From Oryza sativa Japonica Group (taxonomy: Eukaryota > Streptophyta > Magnoliopsida > Poales > Poaceae): 64,000 nt of DNA. The stretch covers positions 21,912,001-21,976,000 of the forward strand of contig NC_089045.1 in the NCBI RefSeq assembly GCF_034140825.1. The letters run 5' to 3'. The translations under genes were made by a program, and so were the position numbers. Within the stretch, counting starts at the first letter, position 1. Every line of letters begins with the position of its first letter. Positions 59,612 through 64,000 of this stretch are shown here, piece after piece. The notes under the pieces were generated by a model that was not told where the DNA came from, made no database searches, and saw only the letters and a program-made list of their open reading frames with translations.

Positions 59612-59859
59612 CTCCCTCCGTCCCTAAATGTTTGATACTGTTGACTTTTTTAAAAATATTTGACCGTTCGTCTTATTCAAAAAAATTTAAGTAATTATTA
59701 ATTCTTTTTCTATCATTTGATTTATTGCTAAATATACTTTCATGTATACATATAGTTTTACATATTTTACAAAAGTTTTTGAATAAGACAAACGGTTAAA
59801 CATATTTAAAAAATTCAACGGCGTACACACCACCCCCAAACATTTAGGAACGGAGGGAG
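59612..59859. mobile_element. Stowaway-like MITE, TTTGACCGTTCGTCTTAT family
   Basis: The left end CTCCCTCCGTCCCTAAATGT pairs with the right end (CATTTAGGAACGGAGGGAG). About 15 bp (ACACACCACCCCCAA) appear inserted in the right arm and match host sequence just outside at 59886-59900. Same family as 17762-18008. Confidence 0.75.
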
Positions 59860-60604
59860 TAACAATATTCTAACCCACACATGTGTACACACCACCCCCA
59901 AATCCAATCCACGAACCCTAACACTTGTAAGGTGGAAACGAAATCGATTCGCCTCGCCAAGATCTACAGTCACAGTGTGTTCCCCCACGGCATGTATGTA
60001 TGTATGTGTGTGTGTGCATCTGGTGTAGTGTAGGGTTTCAAGTTCCATTGCCATCGATCCTACCTAAAGACGTGTGAAATTGAGAGATCGAGAGCGGATG
60101 ACAGATAGATATATCGACGAGACCGGCTCACCTGGAGCCCCACTGGCGGCTATCTCGTTATAAGTAAGGGAATAGTCGATTGTCGCCAGAGCCGGGGAAG
60201 GAGCGGGAGGAACCCCGCGACGCCGCTTGGGCATTGCGCTAGTTGAGTCGGCAGACGGCTTTTCTTACGCGGATGATAGATACGAACGGGTGCTTCTACT
60301 ATAGTTGGTCACAAGACCCGAGACCCAACGGCCTGGCTCAAGGCATGAGATTTTGGCCCAGCACAGGCACGGCAAGGCACGAGGGATTAGAGGCCGCGCA
60401 GGCGAGAAGGGTGGCGCCTACACTCCATGCCGTGCTTTGTCGGCGGTGGAGAACGCCGGCGCGGCGGGCAGCGGCGGCGGAAACAGTGGATAGAGGGGAG
60501 TGGGAAAAGGGATATGAGAGGGCCCACCAGTCAGAGGGTTTATGGACGAAATATGTTTTTTTTTTCTCCTCCTCTTCTTCTCATTTATTGGGTGGGTGGT
60601 TTAG

Positions 60605-62064
60605 AGCATGCCCGACAGATTTGCTAAATGAATCCCAATCCTAATATTAGGGGATTTTTATTGAAAAATATAATCCAACAGTCTCCCTATCCTCAGGCCC
60701 AATAGTTATGATTCTCAAATCCTGGTTTCTCGTTCTGTACCTGTAGGGGCGTCCGTTCGTCCCCCAATCAGCGAAATCACGGGAAACCAGCCTCCTCGCG
60801 CGCGCGCAGAGAAACGTTTCCACGCAGCTCCTTCTCTTTGCGCCCTCGTCTGCCGCTGGTTTGATCTGTACCGTCGCCGGCGTTCTCTTCTCCACAGAGA
60901 GCTGGAATGCCTGCATCGATCTCCCTAGCTTCCCCGGAGTCGGCGCTCTTCGCGGGTGCGGCGCATGCTATGGCGGTGCCGGCTGCATCTTCACTTCTTC
61001 AGCGGATCCAGGCGGAGGACAACCGTCACCGCTTCCGCAGGTAGCATCGCCGGCGCTGCCTCGATTCGGGGTGCCAGTGTCCCATCGCGCCCACCCAGGT
61101 ATGGTCTCTGTGGGCTGTGGCCTTGGTGCCTCCCCATCCGCTCAACCGCCGTCCTCCAACATTATATATATAGTATAAGAGAGAGAGAGAGAGAGACCAC
61201 GAAAATATTAGCAGGAAGTATATGCTGATGTTTTTCGTGGGTATGTGCTGTGGAGTATGTACTGGTGCTGTACCGAATGCTGATTGCTGCTGCTGTTCTG
61301 AAATGCTGCTGCTGCCTGCTGCTGATTGCTGCAGATGTTCTAAAATGTTGATTGCTGCAAGTTCCGAAATGCTGCTGAAACGATGCTGAAGTGCTGCTAA
61401 ATTGCTACTGATTGCTATTGAAATAAATCTGTATGCATTTATCAGTTATCAGTTTTTTTGCGGCAGAAGAGCTGTTCATGATCAACAACTTGTCGTTTGG
61501 CTAGGGCTCAACGGATCAGTGATATTGGCTAGGGGATTACCTTCTTGATAACACGAATAGCTACGGTATGCTCTCAATGTTTCGTTTTTCAACAGATTAA
61601 GATAAAAACAGCAGTCCGATCGCGACGAACTATGAGGTGGCTCCGCCTGCGGGCAGGGGAAGAGGAGGATCGGGTGTTCGTATATGGAGAGGAGAGAGGC
61701 CGATCAACTACCAAGTGGTCCCACCATGCTTATGTGGCAAACCAACAAATTATTGGGATTTAATTTTTAGGTTTCTCTTAGAGGAGGGAGTGGTTGTTGA
61801 GCCCAATTTTTATTTTGATAGTCCCAATTTAGAATTTTTAGGAGCTAAATATTAGGAAGCTGTTGGCTGTAAAACAACGCGGTCCATTAGCACGTGATTA
61901 ATTAAGTATTAGTTAATTTTTTTATTTCAAAAATAGATTAATTTGATTTTTTAAGTAACTTTCGTATAGAAACTTTTTGCAAAAAGACGCACCGTTTAGC
62001 AGTTTGAAAAGCGTGTACGCGGAAAACGAGGGTGGGTTGGCAAAAGGGGTGTCGAACACAGTCT
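60605..62064. mobile_element. composite insertion in copy 2
   Basis: About 1.46 kb not found in copy 1. The left part starts AGAGCATGCCCGACAGATTT and includes a GC-rich block (60740-61140) and a CTGCTG-rich stretch (61255-61420). Near 61855 it reads AAGCTGTTGGCTGT, an inverse of a CAACAG-type end. From about 61868 a MITE related to 4689-4931 follows to CACAGTCTTA. The GC-rich block has short open frames but no recognised domain. It could be another gene-fragment-carrying element. Confidence 0.5.
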
Positions 62065-62410
62065 TAGTACTTATACAGGCAAAATACTACTATTTTTAGT
62101 CAAATTTCTTTAAGTTTGATCAAATTTATAAAAAAAATATAGTAATATTTTTAAGAGTAAAGTGCACGGCCGGTCATTAAAGTTGAAGCGTGGTCTCACT
62201 TAGGTTCATGATCTTAGAAATCAACATTAGAGTCCATGATTTTGTTTAGTGAATCATTGCAGTCCAAAGCACGTATGACCAGGTTGACTGTCTTACGTGA
62301 CGGTCCAGCGTGGCAACATATTTGCATTCCCCCTTTTCTTCCCCGTGTTCGATCCAACCACTTTTTCGCGTGGCGCACGCATGAACACGCCGACGGCGAC
62401 GCATGCGCAC

Positions 62411-62570
62411 CTATGGCACCCACCCTGTCTCCACCACGCTGTGCCCGGTGACACGCGCCTCGTACCCCTCCGGCAGCCGCTCGCCAGCGTTGCGCAGCGC
62501 CCAGAGGAACCACACGCCAACGAGCTCCAGCCCCAGCGCAAGCTTGCGGATGTAGGCGAAGAGCTCCGGG
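62411..62570 (-). pseudogene. captured UDP-glycosyltransferase-like fragment
   Basis: Reads LALGLELVGVWFLWALRN, then RLPEGYEARVTGHSVVETGW and VP. This is the segment directly before the PSPG sugar-nucleotide box of plant UGTs (usual form: ALGLE-x-G-x-x-FLWALR, LP-x-GFE-x-R, V-x-x-GWVPQ). A stop replaces the Gln after WVP and the PSPG box is absent. A G run joins it to the U-box-like fragment. Confidence 0.6.
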
Positions 62571-62609
62571 GGAGCGCGGCGAGGGGGGGGGGGCGTTCCG
62601 CGACGTGGT

Positions 62610-62850
62610 GAGCAAGGTGATGGCGAGGCATGCGGCTCCTGCGGCAGCCGGGCTGAACGGCACGGCCGTGTTCGTGACGGCGCCGGCGACGCTAGGCTCA
62701 TTGATGAGGAGCATCCTCTCGATGATCCATCGGAACACGACGTTGGGGATGAGGTCAACGGTGCTGAGCCTCTCACCGGTGACCGGGTTGGATCGGACGT
62801 GGGGGAAGCCAAATGTGCCATGGGTGTGTGGGGGGGGGTGTGAATGCAAA
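62610..62850 (-). pseudogene. captured U-box E3 ligase-like fragment
   Basis: Reads NPVTGERLSTVDLIPNVVFR, IIERMLLINEPSV and VPFSPAAAGAACLAITLLTT. This resembles the second half of a U-box plus the start of the following repeat region in plant PUB ubiquitin ligases (consensus P-x-T-G-x-x-L-x-x-x-x-L-x-P-N). The fragment lacks the front of the U-box and the ARM repeats, so it cannot make a working ligase. Confidence 0.5.
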
Positions 62851-63640
62851 TATATTGCCACGCTAGACCACCATGTAAGACAGTTAATCTGGTCAGACGT
62901 GCTTTGGACCACAATGATCCACTTAAACAAGATCACGGACCCTAATGTCGATTTTTCAAGATCATGGACCTAAGTGACACCACGCTCCAGCTTTAAGGAC
63001 CGGCCGTGTATTTTACTATATTTTTAATATGAAATAAATATATTATCAAAATATATTCAATGTTAGATTTAATAAAACTAATTTGATATTTTAGATGTTG
63101 CTAAATTTTCCTATAAATTTGGTTAAACTCAACAAAGTTTGACTAGCAAAAAGAAAAGTTAAACGACTTATAATATGAAACGGAGAGAGTACCATTCTCT
63201 CTGTTTCATTTGACTTTAGTATTTGAATATAAGTTCATAATAATTTTTTTATTGGGGGTAATTGTGTTTTTTTCACCAGTTTGATGCCCAATTATGATTA
63301 TGTCCATGCTTTTAGTTTTTTTTCCTTGTTTTTCTTTTTTAAAATGAAATGACATTTTGTTACTACTTTGGATGGATATGTTGATGTTACTTGATGATAT
63401 ATCCCACGCGTTGCTGCAAGAGTTCTTGTCTAAATATATATATGTGATAGGTATCAATCACAATCATAAAATGAAAACACTAGGAAAAACTGTCAAATAT
63501 GTTCGCAGCGTGCGCTGATCTAATTATAAACAATATATATAAAGATGTTCACAGAGAATGTTCCTAAAATTGTTAACTTCAATCTAAGTATACTAACCTA
63601 TTGAGATGCAGGAAAGCAGCTAGTGGTACCTTGATCAGTG

Positions 63641-63747
63641 AAGCACTACACAGGTATTCATTTGCTTCACTGATAAAAATTCTGAGAACATAAAAACTTG
63701 CTAATAGAATTTCTGAACCGGCTAAATGAAATACCTGTGTAGTGCTG
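63641..63747. repeat. inverted repeat (hairpin)
   Basis: Arms of about 24 bp (63641-63664 and 63723-63747; core GCACTACACAGGTATT against AATACCTGTGTAGTGC), with a loop of about 58 bases. It may be a very small MITE or simply a chance structure in unique sequence. Confidence 0.5.
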
Positions 63748-64000
63748 TTGCAGATGATTATGAATTGCACATTGCACTCTTCCTTTGTGCATGATTAAAA
63801 CACTTGGTGCCATTAAATTATTGGAAGAAAAGAAATAATACTGTGCTAAAAAAATTGAAATGTAGTGAATCCTTCAAATGTTTGTCAAACCACCATGATT
63901 TGAGAAATGACAACATAATTCTCATTGATGACAAACAATTAAAGTAGTAAGATTGAGAATATGGGATTCTTGATCATTGCTATTAGGGAAAAGATGTGCT

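Larger units (their letters stand above)
56170..60234 (-). pseudogene. NOP5NT/NOSIC protein gene (NOP56/58-related), apparently damaged
   Basis: Readable exons: a possible first exon 60132-60234 (MPKRRRGVPPAPSPALATID), then 59329-59436 (LYLLLLETPSGFSFFSLCGV), 58128-58295, 56720-56895, 56382-56579 and 56170-56295 with the stop. The product resembles the N-terminal NOP5 domain and NOSIC region of the box C/D snoRNP proteins NOP56/NOP58 (KLVVGKPEYKSIIETTLGIP, then VVMDIMWAMKRLI), without the C-terminal Nop domain. Three faults are visible. The exon at 56720-56895 has TG where the acceptor AG should be. The same exon is one base short after MSQ, where relatives have GLRMFLSRYG. The first exon's phase does not fit the next. 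The 3' exons remain clean and in frame (RCDAVEKDLYEHLQHLGRHL). A MULE and Stowaway fill one intron. It may be a recent pseudogene or a gene I have misjoined. Confidence 0.6.
62155..63017. mobile_element. Pack-MULE with pieces of two host genes
   Basis: 863 bp with terminal inverted repeats of about 190 bp (left GAGTAAAGTGCACGGCCGGT; right, complemented, AGTAAAATACACGGCCGGT). A 9-10 bp target duplication ATATTTTTAA is at 62145-62154 and 63018-63027; copy 1 of the duplicated segment has the corresponding single site near 55443-55455. The GC-rich interior, read on the minus strand, carries a U-box-like fragment and then a glycosyltransferase-like fragment in another frame. No transposase is present. 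Confidence 0.85.
60414..63504. repeat. duplicated segment, copy 2 (expanded)
   Basis: Matches 55151-55926 in three blocks: 60414-60605, about 62065-62154 and 63018-63504. The gaps are transposon insertions absent from copy 1, which therefore shows the empty sites. Both copies lie just upstream of minus-strand genes (GatB and the NOP5NT gene). Confidence 0.8.
60235..64000. other. right-end region: duplicated segment with nested insertions
   Basis: The GC-rich upstream sequence of the NOP5NT gene passes at 60414 into the second copy of the duplicated segment, which ends near 63504. It is interrupted at about 60605-62064 and at 62155-63017. The last 500 bp (63505-64000) hold a hairpin and otherwise AT-rich sequence without a recognisable exon. 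Confidence 0.65.

Noticed and set aside
61255-61420. CTGCTG-rich tract as a poly-Leu/Ala coding repeat
   Set aside because: Irregular units, lies in an insertion, and no frame continues into a recognisable protein.
1-64000. CRISPR arrays, rRNA, phage-like or bacterial defence systems
   Set aside because: Nothing of the sort; gene structure and repeats are those of a plant nuclear chromosome.

Overview
The window looks like nuclear DNA of a grass, most likely rice. Genes are split by many short GT-AG introns, first exons are very GC-rich, and the spaces between genes hold many small MITEs (Stowaway 'CTCCCTCC' ends, Tourist-like elements with TTA target sites, hAT-like elements), Mutator-like elements and one solo LTR. 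From memory, a neighbouring GDT1-like gene and organellar GatB gene fit the long arm of rice chromosome 11; I could not check this.

Layout. 1-4345 (-): 5' nine exons of an importin-13/transportin-3 type receptor that runs off the left edge. 6402-9009 (+): plastid FMN-split-barrel (PNPOx-like) protein. 9623-11497 (-): AXR4-like alpha/beta-hydrolase-fold ER protein, tail-to-tail with the previous gene. 12984-17385 (-): ARGLU1-like RS/Glu-rich splicing protein. 17.4-23.4 kb: transposon-rich. 23374-24777 (-): one-exon PORR-domain organellar RNA splicing protein. 24.8-29.5 kb: gene-poor repeats. 29496-33739 (-): GDT1/PAM71-like chloroplast cation transporter. 35.9-37.9 kb (-): broken GRF zinc-finger gene with a solo LTR in its intron. 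39023-45148 (+): HIRIP3-like histone chaperone with two DEK-C repeats and a CHZ motif. 46698-49926 (+): NC2-alpha/DRAP1 transcription repressor. 50778-54756 (-): GatB of the organellar Glu-tRNA(Gln) amidotransferase. 56170-60234 (-): NOP5NT/NOSIC protein gene with several defects. 60.3-64 kb: a second copy of the segment lying upstream of GatB, enlarged by transposon insertions.

The genes form no operon-like unit. Several products act in plastids or mitochondria (PNPOx-like protein, PORR protein, GDT1-like transporter, GatB) and several in the nucleus (importin, ARGLU1, HIRIP3-like, NC2-alpha). Exon borders were set by hand from GT/AG sites and reading-frame phase, and all intact gene models close in frame. 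The most notable structure is at the right end: a duplicated segment, a MULE inserted inside a Stowaway MITE within an intron, and a second MULE that carries pieces of two unrelated genes (U-box-like and UDP-glycosyltransferase-like) and whose empty site is preserved in the paralogous copy. I found no tRNA, rRNA or CRISPR.
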